Part shown: one piece after another, positions 51,400 through 62,639 of the stretch
Layout: each line of letters opens with the position of its first letter
Numbering within the stretch: the stretch's first letter is position 1
Assembly: GCA_025642065.1 (NCBI GenBank)
Contig: JAODUP010000675.1
Span: 328,589 to 392,588 of the forward strand
Source: Paralvinella palmiformis
Lineage: Eukaryota > Annelida > Polychaeta > Terebellida > Alvinellidae
DNA length: 64,000 bases
Reading direction: 5' to 3'
Position numbers and translations under genes: made by a program
Notes under the pieces: generated by a model
What the model was told of the DNA's origin: nothing
Databases searched by the model: none
Seen by the model: the letters and a program-made list of their open reading frames with translations, nothing else

Positions 51400-54300
51400 T
51401 CGCATTGTTTACTTTATGTTCCTAGGAGGAAATAGTGTAATTGTGGTAGAAGAAAAGATTAATAAATCCGTGTTGTAATATCATTAGTAAACAACTGCTG
51501 AGAAATACCATTAACGTGTGAAAGATAGACACTCAGTACCATATGGATAACTTTATATGGACATAGATAAGACTAAGAATAAGGTGGTTTGTTTGTACGA
51601 TATTTAAAGAACTAATTTGTTTCTCAACGTAACAAAACATTTCTAGACCTTCTGACAATTTAATAAATTGCAGTTTGTGGCCTGGTCCTCGTAAATGTTC
51701 CTATCTCTACATACTTTTATGGGTCGTTGGCAGCCCGAATAGAGAATACATCAGATTGCAGCAGTCTGAATTGTTTGTACGTTTGAATCATATCACAGAG
51801 GACAAACCAAATATATACTCTTTGACGGTGCCAATGATCTGGACTTTACCAGAAATAGTTTTTGTTTTATGCCAAAGAAATCCAATGGGCCGCATCGTGA
51901 ATGTTGATCAACCTAATACTTTCAAAATAGCAAATTGTCTTCAATAACCTCTTTGATACCCATAATTATAAATCCATGCTGAAGGCGTTGGTAGTATTTC
52001 AGAAATCAGAAAATATTTTGGGGGGATTATATATAGTTCTGCTGTGAAGAAATTGCGTTCCCCACTTTATTTCATATTGAACTATAAAAGCCAGACCCTC
52101 CCTACTTTCCTTGGAATGTTCTTAACATTGGAAAGCTTATTGATACACCAAGATAGTTTAGACGTCCGTGTTCTTATTCTAAAAAGTGACGGATCATGGT
52201 ATTTTATTAATTTGATAGCCAGAGCATCCTTATATGTTTTTTTTCTTTTACATTACTGAGCTAGCAACTACACATAAATAGAATTTCATATATAATGGAA
52301 TTGAAATTTCTGGAACTGATCAAATGTAGAGAGTGGTCGTCTTCGTCAGTTACAAAACATTCATGACATACCAATATACTGCAAAGGGTACGATATCAGT
52401 AATAGTATCAACATGGAAATTCTAGTAACCAGTTAATATTAAAGCATATGCTTTAATGTCTAGTACTGGAAATATAAGTAGAAAGCCCATTCATTGATAA
52501 ATTATGGGTTTCTAGGACACCTTTGTTTATAATGATTGGCTTAAATGATACAAACAAGTGCATACAGATATATTGTAGGTTTCTAGGACGCCTTCATTTA
52601 GAATGATGGAGATAAATAAACAAGTGGCTTATTCATCATAGCCTGTCAACATGAGATCACAATAACTGGAATCTATTTAAATATTAATTTCGTTTAATCT
52701 CTGGGAAAACAAACTCATTATAAATTATTAGAGAAAGCCATTGCCTCCAAAGGAAAACATATTCTAGTCACTTATGTAACATTTTAAAATTATATCGCTT
52801 CAATGGTCATCTAGACTTAACTGTTTTAATTAAGCAATTAGCTACTAGCAATATATATTCTTTCTTCAAAAAGGAGACTTGAAATATATTCCAGTTAATG
52901 TAACCATAAATTGAACTAGTTCCTGCTGGGAAACAACCGTTAGTCATGGTTTGATCTCGTTGCTGAAAATATAACTGTTCTTTGTCTACACTGGATACCC
53001 TATACCTATGTGTGTTGGTTAGACAGAGCTGATAATACAATAATGTTCTTTCTTTCTTTTTTCATTTTCCTTATCCTTCTTATCACCAGGCAGGAGACGT
53101 TAAATCTATCTAAAAACCAAGATAGTTGTTTCTCCAGAAGACGGTTACTAATGTAAGGTGTTTTCTATGAAAACGACTCAGCCTGTATAAAGAGTTGAAC
53201 GCAAGGCATAACAAAACAGAATGATTGCTATCGCAGCATTGTGACAGAATATATAACTATATAAAGTTGTATTGAAACTCATTGACTCAATGCATATATT
53301 TCCTTCCCAATTATTCCTTTCAAAGAAAAAACCAAATACAAAATAACTCTCTGAAATGGTATTTTTATAAATAAACACATGCCTTGACAGGTAAATATTT
53401 ATATATCCATATTCAGCACAACTAAATTGAATACTTCTAATGATCAACTACTCTATTATGTGACGGGATTATGAAATATAAATATTAGTTTTTCTTTATT
53501 CCATGCAATAACACCCCTCTTATGTTGATTTATGTATAAATTCATGAACTTTGTTAAATTTCTCGTCCACGCTTCGTTTAACATCAATGACTTGTCTTGG
53601 CCCGCTTTGCTGATTACACATTTCCTTGGCAAATCGGTGCTTGGTTAATGTAGATATTCTCTTCATTACAGATGTGGAATTGAGTGAGGATTCCTTGCGG
53701 TAAACATAATTTCAGTAACAAGAACATAGTCCTGTTGTTACTTTGCCGGGATTTGAATAAGCGTAACATACGAGATAACTGCTCCTTTAGTGAGATTAAA
53801 TTAGCGTTTGTAATCATGGGTGCATTAGGAAGTGATTATATGGAATGGCCATATATTGACATTAGTTGATGTCTCAGATATCTCCCTCGAATTTATCTTG
53901 TTACCAGATCACATAATGATATTGGTTTGTGTTAGTTTCTTATATATACATGGGTATGTTAATCCGTTTCTAAGATAACAAAGTAGCGGTCTGTTTATAT
54001 ACAAATTTATTTGACACACCACTGTTCTATTTATAATACCAAACTTATAAAGCGCTCTTTCCATACTTAAAGCTTGTTCTAAACGGCGTACATAAAATTG
54101 TGAAAAACCAGACATAACAAATATAAACGATTACTTCATAACATACTGTTGGAATATATAAAACTGACTAAGAAACTAAACATGCTTAGGGGACTCAGCC
54201 TATAGTTCACTAATACTATATTCTATTATATAATAATGCATTAAAAGCTGCTACTAAATATATCATTAAGTTAGTCATTTTATTAGCACAACATAAAAAA
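51400..54300. other. Unassigned DNA with several medium frames
   Basis: Frames at 51675-51947 and 52044-52259 (plus) and 52807-53040, 53178-53447 (minus) show no recognisable domain. No splice sites or codon pattern persuaded me of a gene. Confidence 0.35.
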
Positions 54301-54311
54301 AACTAAATAGA

Positions 54312-54515
54312 GTGAGTGAGTGAGTGAGTGAGTGAGTGAGTGAGTGAGTGAGTGAGTGAGTCAGTCAGTCAGTCAGTCAGTCAGTCAGTCAGTCAGTCAG
54401 TCGGTCAGTCAGTTAGTCAGTCAGCCAGTCAGTCAGTCAGTCAGTCAGTCAGTCAGTCAGTCAATCAGTAAGTGAATGAATCAGTGAGTGAGTCAGTGAG
54501 TCAGTCAGTGAGTAC
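54312..54515. repeat. (GAGT)n then (CAGT)n compound array
   Basis: GAGT at 54312-54360 passes directly into CAGT at 54361-54470, then mixed units to 54515. It has the same GAGT-to-CAGT order as at 43600-43740. Confidence 0.95.
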
Positions 54516-54519
54516 ACAT

Positions 54520-56020
54520 AATCACTAAATAAGTAGGCATTGGCCGAAATCACTAAAAGAAGGTTGAATATATAGCTTAGCAATATATAAACATCTACAA
54601 ATAAAGTGTACGGCTAAACATATCGTCATCACAACATCTGTGATTACATTTAGTTTTTATTTGATTTAAAAACAAAATCATGTTTTATTCGCTAAGCATG
54701 CTAACTCTTCTCTCAATGGCAAAGGAATGGTACTACGATGGCACATTTAAACTGCTGAGTGGTGATTATGTTGTGTTATTTAGAAGTCATAGCTTTAATC
54801 TGGTACCTAATCAGCTGCTCCAAGCGGAGACTTTCAACATAAATTAGTAGTGGATTAAACTGTCTTGCATTTGTATTGGGGCATAATGCTTAACGACAGA
54901 CGGCCACTGTCTAATCTCTACATATCTTGTTACTTTTCTGTGTGAATAGTTCATGAACTGACTTATTTCGTTCAAATTTTCTCCTATCTGGCTTTATAAT
55001 AAACCCATTCTGTTTAGATTATTCAATACCATTTGTAAAAAAAATTCCGAAGGCATTTATTAAGACTTATGTTAAGAAGCGAGTGATGGTTGCCATGGTA
55101 ATGGTGATGGTCAGGTGGTTGTAAAGGCAATCACGATAGAATCACCAAACCGTCAACACTACCAGTCACACTAATCTAAATAATAGTAATGTTACTGGTG
55201 ATGATGATGATGATGATGATGATCAGGTTGTGCTGGCCATAGTAACGGTTATCTTAGCAGGATGTTAAGACATTAATCATTATGATGGTTGTTATGTGTA
55301 TGTGCGTGTGTGTGTATGCGTGTTTGCATGTGTGCGTGCGTGCGTGCTTAATGTATTTTATCATTCATAGTTTATATTTATGTGGCTACGTACTTTAGTT
55401 AATTATGGTGCACTTATTATAAATTGTAACAGAAATTTGATTCGTAAAACGTATTGCTGAAAGGTTAAACTTAGTTTTAAATTATATTTTACGAAATATG
55501 AGTTATGTTTTATAGTTATAACTTATAATCATGTAAATATTTGTTAAACATATAAAAAAGTTTAATTATGCCGGTCTTTTATTTATATATGACCAGTCGA
55601 TACCGTAAGTCATTATGATGGAACATATTTCGATAAGATCCAGACGAATGAAGAGTTTGAATTAATACCTATGGATAACAATCCTAAAAACACTGAAGAC
55701 ATCGACTCACCTTTTTTATTTAGTATTTCAAGGCGTTCGTTTTATGAGCTGCCAGACAGCCAACTGTACATTTGTATCTACAGGATCAGTAAAATATATC
55801 AGTTACAAAGTGATACACGTATTCGATTACTTGGATATCATAATATCACAATTTTGTAAATAACATTCCAGTTTCAGACAAAAAAGAAATAACTGGCAGC
55901 ATCAAAAGCACGTTTCCCATCCCACTACATTATAACATGTTTAGCCAATGTATAGCACCACAAAATATAATTAACATAGTTATTAAATTTAACCACATCT
56001 AATTGTGCATCGTCGACAAA
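54520..56020. other. Unassigned DNA with short simple repeats
   Basis: Includes (ATG)n at 55195-55226 and a GT/GC-rich run at about 55296-55346. No gene was recognised. Confidence 0.4.
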
Positions 56021-56029
56021 GTAAATGAA

Positions 56030-56540
56030 GGCAACAATCACGCACATAATTAACCGGATCACTCATATCATTAATCAATCAATACCGACAGGCACAGTTC
56101 CAGATAAATTAAAAATAGGAAATACTGCGTCAATATTTAAACCATTTGAACAATCACTGCTAAAATATTAAGGGCTAATAGTACCATTGTTTTAGTCCTA
56201 GTATGAGTGACATACAATCAATTAAAACATTTTATATCAGCATCCATATAGGTGTCGGTCAAATCATTCAACGACTCATCCGATTATTTATGTACTAAAT
56301 CAAGCAGCATCGACCTAACCTTCCAAATTCATCATTACAGCCCGATATGATCTATCAAAGGCCTTTGATTTGACAAACCTTGAAATATTGTTGAATACAT
56401 TATTTACATATGGAATACGAGGGACATTCAACGACTGTGTGCTGGGTTAGGGTTAGGGTTAGACACCAGAGATACGGCACCACAATACCTGTGTGAACTC
56501 GTGTCCAATCATTTGTGTATCACCTGCATGTTAGTAAATA
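56030..56540 (+). pseudogene. LINE reverse transcriptase relic
   Basis: The plus strand reads HIINQSIPTGTVPDKLKIGN followed by an ASIFKPFEQ segment, which matches the region before the NYRPIS block of CR1/Jockey-type LINEs. About 230 bp on it reads DLSKAFDLTNLEILLNTLFT with YGIRGTFND, then, after the TTAGGG-like units, a decayed RHHNTCVNS segment (normally RHQYVCVNS-like). Stops and gaps are numerous, and no YADD is seen. A short dead fragment in Jockey/CR1 style. Confidence 0.65.
56444..56462 (+). repeat. Short interstitial telomere-like repeat
   Basis: GGGTTAGGGTTAGGGTTAG, three consecutive units of the animal telomere repeat, replacing a few residues of the LINE relic between FNDCV and the RHH segment. 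Confidence 0.85.
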
Positions 56541-56544
56541 AAAA

Positions 56545-57260
56545 ATAGTTTAACATAAGATGGCAAAGGCTCTCCAAAAAATTACATTTTAGAATGGAAC
56601 TTTGAGTTAGACAGGCCTGGCCATGATAGCCATGCAAATCGCGCAGAACATTACTTAATTTAGAGGCATATATCTTTTGGATGAAGTCTATGCCATTGCT
56701 ATAAAATGCAAAATTATGACCTGGAGATCACATACCCTTAATGGACTAAAATAAAATCCAAATATAGCTGGTAAATAGCACATACACATCTTTTCAGTAC
56801 GATATTTATCGTCAATTACATGTGTAAATCGTCAAGCAACACAGTGATTATTAGACTTCTAAACCGAGACCCTTTATAATGTCAAATATGGAAAGTCATA
56901 AGCAATTGTCTCACAGTTATCAGAATAGAAACCAACGAATTTAATTAAGCAAATATTTCTCTGATACAAGAAACACTTAAACCTTGTGATTGGACGGTGC
57001 TTGATAGATATAACGACGAGCAGTCTCTTGATATATTCTCTGGTCAATTAAATCATAATACTTAATACAATATGTACTGAAAAAAAATATTCCTGCTAAA
57101 TAGTAATAACAGAACCCTGAGCTACAAAAGGAATAATGAAATCGTCATATACTTCAAACAAACTAAAAAGAAAAACACTCTCAAGTTCAAAATGTCCTCT
57201 AACTAACACAAAGGAATAAGTTTAATTAGTTTTTTAAACTTGGAAATGACACAATTATCA
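56545..57260. other. Unassigned AT-rich DNA
   Basis: No gene or element was recognised. Confidence 0.4.
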
Positions 57261-57264
57261 TGAC

Positions 57265-57597
57265 TTGTGCAACATATATCCGAGCAGGCATACGATATCA
57301 ATAATATGTCAATACATTGGTTTTGCTTCCCAATATGGCATCGACATTAAAGCATTCCTTGATTTTATATCTGCGAGGTCAGATTCAATATATTTTGGGC
57401 AACTGTTACTTCGCGTTTTAACATGGGACGCCATTTTGAATTCATGGAGCGCCAGGGCCCTAGCGACAGGAGGTAGATTGTCACGGACAGCTCCATTCGT
57501 TAACATGGCGCCTAATGGCACTGGTTCATTCTGCTCCGCTTTCGGCTGCAGTAACAGAAAAGTATGCACAAATAAAGACATTCTCGAAAGGAAATGA
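57265..57597 (+). CDS. GC-richer patch with possible THAP-type first exon
   Basis: The 110-codon frame lies in a locally GC- and CpG-richer patch (about 57395-57560). From an internal ATG at 57505 it reads MAPNGTGSFCSAFGCSNRKV, resembling the N terminus of THAP zinc fingers, where a C-x2-4-C pair is followed by NR (here CSAFGCSNR, C-x4-C). A possible splice donor GT lies at 57562, close to where first exons of some THAP genes end. Two YY1-like motifs (CGCCATTTT at 57429-57437 and AACATGGCGCC at 57502-57512) suggest a TATA-less promoter. No later exon with the THAP W, P or C-x2-H residues was found. It could be a real exon 1, a transposon-derived THAP remnant or coincidence. Confidence 0.35.
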   Translation: MCNIYPSRHTISIICQYIGFASQYGIDIKAFLDFISARSDSIYFGQLLLRVLTWDAILNSWSARALATGGRLSRTAPFVNMAPNGTGSFCSAFGCSNRKVCTNKDILERK

Positions 57598-57895
57598 ATT
57601 CTAGTGTAAAAATTTGATATGATCTGGCTTTTTGAACAATATCAACCTACTAATCACAAAATGGGTATGTAAGATATACATAAGCTTACAGTTACATGTA
57701 CTGGAGCCACTGAAGATGTTATGGGCGGGAGGTATATTTTACTTTATTATTGTTAATAATGTAATTGGACTTCTAAAATTACATTACTATAACCAGATAA
57801 TTTTTCCCTAATTACAATAATTATAAGTAGCCGAGTATTTATATGATCACCTGCATCCATATTTATTTTTAAACGTAAGCAATTGGTAATTATTG

Positions 57896-57958
<63 letters not shown>
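57896..57958. repeat. Compound (TA)n(GA)n microsatellite
   Basis: TA to about 57920, then GA to 57958. Confidence 0.95.
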
Positions 57959-57959
<1 letters not shown>

Positions 57960-57962
<3 letters not shown>

Positions 57963-58425
57963 GTTATTTTTTCTATTGACAGAAATAAAAGATGGGTTAT
58001 TAATTGTTGTCGTTCAGATATACAATGAGGAAAGATTTAAATTACTTGAATACTAATTGTAGAATGTATTTAAGTGAAACGGAATTCATGAACCAGACAA
58101 CTTATCTAGAATGCTATTCGAACTATTTTTGATGTACCAAATCCACCGCATGCATCCACTGAAATCAAAGAGGAAGGTATTAACACATAGGAGACCTATA
58201 CAGGAGACAGGGCCAGCTGTGATGGTAATTAATATTTATAAATATTAATGGTGAAAATTGGTATTATAAAATTAATTAAATAAGAAACAAGGCATCAAAC
58301 CCATGAAATTTTGTCAGCCCATTTCATATCTTAATTAATTAATACAAAAAAGGATTACAAGCACCTGAATTAGTACTTGAATGTTTAGCTCCTGTGCTTT
58401 AATTGGTATATTTCTCTTCATAACT
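57960..58425. other. Unassigned AT-rich DNA
   Basis: No gene or element was recognised. Confidence 0.4.
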
Positions 58426-58533
58426 TAAATGCATATCAAATCAAATTCTTTAACCAAAAGGAAAACATATGTTTACACATTGTGTATGCAATTGGTTCAA
58501 GTCATTATTTTACAAGGTATTGTTCTGTTTCAG

Positions 58534-58689
58534 TCTTTGAAGTTCTATGATGATGAGATATCATGTAAACAGGCCAATCTCTTTGTTACATATTTACTGG
58601 TGTTATCTGTTACAGTAGTCAATGCATGTGTCTATTACACCTCTGGGTATATTCTGTCTATCTTTAAACAGTTCACTGATGTGGACTAA
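58534..58689 (+). CDS. Possible terminal exon encoding a membrane segment
   Basis: A pyrimidine-rich stretch ending TTGTTCTGTTTCAG (acceptor AG at 58532-58533) is followed by 51 open codons to a TAA. They begin SLKFYDDEISCKQ and continue with a hydrophobic span (LFVTYLLVLSVTVVNACVYY) and a short tail ending FTDVD. The frame is also open upstream to 58429. An ATTAAA at about 58763 could serve as a polyadenylation signal. I do not recognise the family and no matching upstream exon was found, so this is a suggestion only. Confidence 0.25.
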   Translation, partial: SLKFYDDEISCKQANLFVTYLLVLSVTVVNACVYYTSGYILSIFKQFTDVD

Positions 58690-59900
58690 ATGTCATATGT
58701 TTGTAGTAGTGGTTGTTTAGAGCTGGAAGCAATTTGGGTTATTCTGTCCATTTGATAACAATTAAATGGCTGATTATAACTATAGATGAACCCGTGGCAC
58801 AAGAGATTTGGTGCCGCTTATTGTATGAAAGTACTAATTTCTCTATCTTTAACATGTTAATGCAAACATAAACATTGTTAATATTCCATGTATATTCTTT
58901 GTTCTCAGCTGGGCAGGCCTATATTGCATGGTCTATATTATTGAGGTCTAGACTTTAAATGAACTTATAATTTTTTAATTTAATATATGATAAACGGACA
59001 TGATGAATATATGGTGAATTGTGTTATGGTAGCGTTATAATAGCTGTATATATCATTATATGTATATATCCAAATAACTAAACATTTATGGACTATGATA
59101 AACTGACATGATGAAAGTATGTTTGTATGCATTTACCTCATATATATCTAATTGTTTTCGTTAACAAAATTGTGAAAATTACGCCTTCCACAAACAAAGC
59201 TGTGAAATAACCTAAACCACGTTCAATTATTTTCTGATCAGCTGTCAAGTGATCGCAAATTGTAGGCTATGAATTAATTAAGTGACTGGGCAGTGAAATC
59301 ACGTAATTATTTAGTTACAGTTTCAGAGTTTCGTTTCCTTCGATATTATGTGTACACAATTAAAGTGTTAATTAATAAAAGAGTATGTGATCATGTAACA
59401 TATACTACTAGTATTGGCAATTCATTTCAACCATGCGCACACATGTACACGATCACATGTGGACAACCAGAGCTTTTGTTTATCTGAGAAATCCCTCCGG
59501 TCGCTGGAGGCGCCACTAGTTCAAAATTCAACATAACTCAATGGACCCGATATTTGAAGAGAGTGGAAGCTGCTTATTCAGTAAACCTAATTTGATGAGT
59601 AAAAACCAAGGATTAGATATAAGATCTATGAAAGGTACATTTCTTAGTTTTCAATACTCGTTTCATTCCTTTCATCAACCACTAGATGTCAGCACCAATT
59701 GGGTGAGCTCTTCGTCGTATTCTTACGTAAAGTGACGAATGTTCGTTCAAAATTAATAATTGTACAGCATGAAGATTTATCAAAATAAAAAATTATGAAG
59801 CTGCAATAATACGACGAGATCATTTATGGAGAATGCTTAGTTTAATAATATGCTCAATCAATTACATAAATGAGCATTATTTTGAATCACTTCCCCCTAT
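58690..59900. other. Unassigned DNA with two CTCF-like motifs
   Basis: Apart from the motif pair at 59504-59696, no gene or element was recognised. Confidence 0.4.
59504..59696. promoter_or_regulatory. Pair of CTCF-like motifs
   Basis: CCACTAGATGTCAGCACC (59679-59696) matches the bilaterian CTCF core CCASYAGRKGGCRSY with one clear mismatch (GGC to GTC). CTGGAGGCGCCACTAG (59504-59519) is a weaker, inverted-looking match. CTCF is a zinc-finger insulator and loop-anchor protein. Short motifs like these can occur by chance. Confidence 0.3.
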
Positions 59901-59909
59901 CTCTCTCTC

Positions 59910-59949
<40 letters not shown>
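59897..59949. repeat. Compound (CT)n then (TA)n microsatellite
   Basis: Short CT run, the junction CTCTCTCACTATATA, then TA. It is the inverse of the junction at about 31660. Confidence 0.9.
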
Positions 59950-59954
<5 letters not shown>

Positions 59955-60590
59955 ATAATCAGTTAATGCGACAAGGTTTGTCACATAAACCTGTGTCAGA
60001 TAAACAAGAATGTCGGAATATCGAGTCCGTGATATACCGGTAGTCCGTATTTACACCAATATTCTACAACCGTTCACAAGATACGGAGTGGTATTGAAGC
60101 CATTGATCATTTTGATGTTTGTTAATTACAGACACTATAAAGAAATACTCGTATCACTTTGTCCATCAGATTAACTCATGATTTGCTCATTGGAAAGATC
60201 ACATATTTGTGTTTGTAATTAACCATGAATGATTATGATTGGCTATGGGCAATGGAAGCATCGTATGTCGATGTGTATAGCCGAGGACGATTGTAAGTGG
60301 TTACGATTTAGCAATTATCGCGGGTGGGAGCGTTAATTAACCAATGCTGACAACATGTTGGTGTGTCTTGCTGACTGAACCAGCAGAAATATTTGGCAAA
60401 CTTTTCGCGTTGTCGTATTTTCGAGCACATTTTACATTGAAATGTCACATTCTGTTGGCAACATGAAGTATCGGAGTCGGAACACGGAACACAATTTTGT
60501 CGGACCAAAGAGATATTGATAATGGAGATAAATCCGTCACAGACAATAATGTGTCGGAAGATGTCCGGATAAACGATGTCCGGATTAATG
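59950..60590. other. Unassigned DNA
   Basis: The minus frame at 60308-60667 is Cys-rich in its second half but matches no family I recognise, and its start lies in the adjacent microsatellite. Confidence 0.35.
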
Positions 60591-60596
60591 GATTCT

Positions 60597-60616
60597 CCTC
60601 TCTCTCTCTCTCTCTC

Positions 60617-60664
<48 letters not shown>
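60597..60664. repeat. Compound (CT)n(TA)n microsatellite
   Basis: CT to about 60620, then TA to 60664. Confidence 0.95.
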
Positions 60665-60667
<3 letters not shown>

Positions 60668-60925
60668 TAGTTTGTTAGAAGAGTATTATTATTACAATGG
60701 ATTTAATTATGTATTTATTTTCATGCATTTTCATTAATAATCAATAATATTATTATATTTATTTCTAACTGGATTACATTTCAGTATGAAATATTTCAGT
60801 CCTTCAACGAGTTCTTTTTTGGTTATTAAAACCAATCATGTTAATGTATTTTACCCAAATATATATTCAACTTGTTTTTCCTGAACTCTTGATTATACAG
60901 TTTTAACAGATATAGGATACCAAAG

Positions 60926-61080
60926 CAGGGTTGGGGTAATCGCAATCGGTAATCGTAATCAATTGTAATCGATTACATGATCTCACGTAATCGTAATTTC
61001 CAGATGCAATGAAATCGCAATCGTAATCGATTACATTGTAAATGCAATCGTAATCAGCGATTACTTTCACGATTACACAA
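60926..61080 (+). mobile_element. hAT-like end with TAATCG word array
   Basis: Begins CAGGGTTGGGGTAATCG, similar to many hAT termini, and continues for about 150 bp as AATCGTAATC words in both orientations. It includes the perfect palindrome GTAATCGATTAC twice (60965-60976 and 61023-61034). No matching right end or target duplication was found, so the element is partial. Confidence 0.5.
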
Positions 61081-61257
61081 GAATATTTGCCATGCTATAT
61101 CATGCCAGAGATATGGTTTGGTAAGGCAAAAGTTGACGCTAGAACTGATTTACCCATTGACGGACTGCTTTCATATTTATATACATGATGATTTGTCAGT
61201 TTATTTGTTCTATGAATATGAAAGGAAATGTGTTGAAACACTGCTTCAGATGTTGCC

Positions 61258-61627
61258 GCTATTATAAGTCATATAAACAGGCATTTCAGATTAGCTCGTG
61301 TTGTTTTTACACGGTTAAGCTCAAACTAGACACACAGTCAGCAATTGTACATGACTTCTTTCGGACACCATCGTTTAAAATCCAGATGCAAAGTTCCTGA
61401 TTGGGCAGCAGTCGGATGGCAATCAGCCAGTTAAATTAACGCATGCGTTAGCGAACATAAATAATGCTACAACATGGCCCCGGTGACAAACGTAGGTACT
61501 GGACAGAGATCAAAGCTTGAAGTACGGAGTTGAGAGGTGTCGGAATTATAGATGAAAAATATAATTTAAAGCATAGAAATAATTTAAGAAAAAGTGGTCC
61601 ATGTACAGAGGTGGCTAAGTTACAGAG
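61258..61627 (+). repeat. Dispersed repeat family R1, copy 2
   Basis: Same family and orientation as 12121-12503, with patchy matches from AGTCATATAAACAG on the left to about 61627 on the right. It lies about 180 bp after the hAT-like end; copy 1 has no such neighbour, so the two are probably separate. Confidence 0.8.
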
Positions 61628-61629
61628 GG

Positions 61630-62440
61630 GTCGAGGTTGGGGTCTTACTATATTCTAATTATCTCATTTATTAAATAGACATTATCTGGCTATAGTCAGG
61701 CCACACATGATGCATTTCGTTACTAAATATATATTCAAACAATTCCATTGATATTGTTTGCACTAATCCCAGTTATCTCTATAAATGCATTACTTGGTCC
61801 TTGGCTCTATGGTGAATATTGATTTCGGAAATATTAAAACAAATTAGCGTCGTAGAGTGCCATTTATTTTGTTACTCACAAAAGTAAATTTAATTTATGA
61901 TGCAGTTTTCATTTAATTTGTTTGAATCTCTGAGTTATGTAATACCATACTTAAAAGGTGAAATGGTCATTTCCTTTGTTGCGAATCTGTATATAAAAAA
62001 CCTTCCTGTAATTTTTATACATTAATATTCTTGATGCAAAGCACAGCAGTTTTACAGATTCACGCAAATGTCTATAGGTGTTTAATTGTGTTTTGTTTTT
62101 GGTAGTATGCGTACTATTAATAATAGATAGTTTAATTGTCCTAAGTTCCAGGCCCAATCTATAATATGCTGATATATAACAAAAGCTTTTGATAGGGTTG
62201 AGCCTGCCTGCCATCAGATATTAAACAACAATACTGTGTCGAAATTAATATATATATGAGGTCAATGTCACGATGACATATCGATATCAGTTTCTTCGTT
62301 GTTTCGATATCATTCTGATGTTGTGTTTAATATATCATTTAGAGTAGCGACTCTAACCATGATAGTAGCGAACAGTCATCCTATAATTCTTGGAGGGTTG
62401 AATTCTCGAAATTGAGTCATATGTATGAAATGAACTAAAA
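61630..62440. other. Unassigned AT-rich DNA
   Basis: The minus frame at 61951-62214 (87 codons) matches nothing I recognise. Confidence 0.4.
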
Positions 62441-62448
62441 TTAGTTTA

Positions 62449-62487
62449 GTGCAACAATTCCAATTCCGGAATTGACCCCATGTCAGG
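62449..62487 (+). mobile_element. Remnant of the hAT-like miniature element
   Basis: CAATTCCGGAATTG (a perfect palindrome) followed by ACCCCATG, matching the right end of the element at 3049-3186. Confidence 0.45.
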
Positions 62488-62639
62488 TCTTGACTAATTT
62501 TGTAATTTCTTATGGTGTATATGCATGTTATATTTCCAGCGCTTGCTGAGTCTAGATATTAAAGAATTTAGAGTAGTGACTGTGACAACATGATCTCATA
62601 ATGAGTTTCAGTCTTGATCCACTCGCTGGCTGATTGAGT

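Noticed and set aside
60308..60667. Cys-rich minus-strand frame as a zinc finger
   Set aside because: Cysteine spacing fits no family I know, and the start codon lies in a TA/CT microsatellite.
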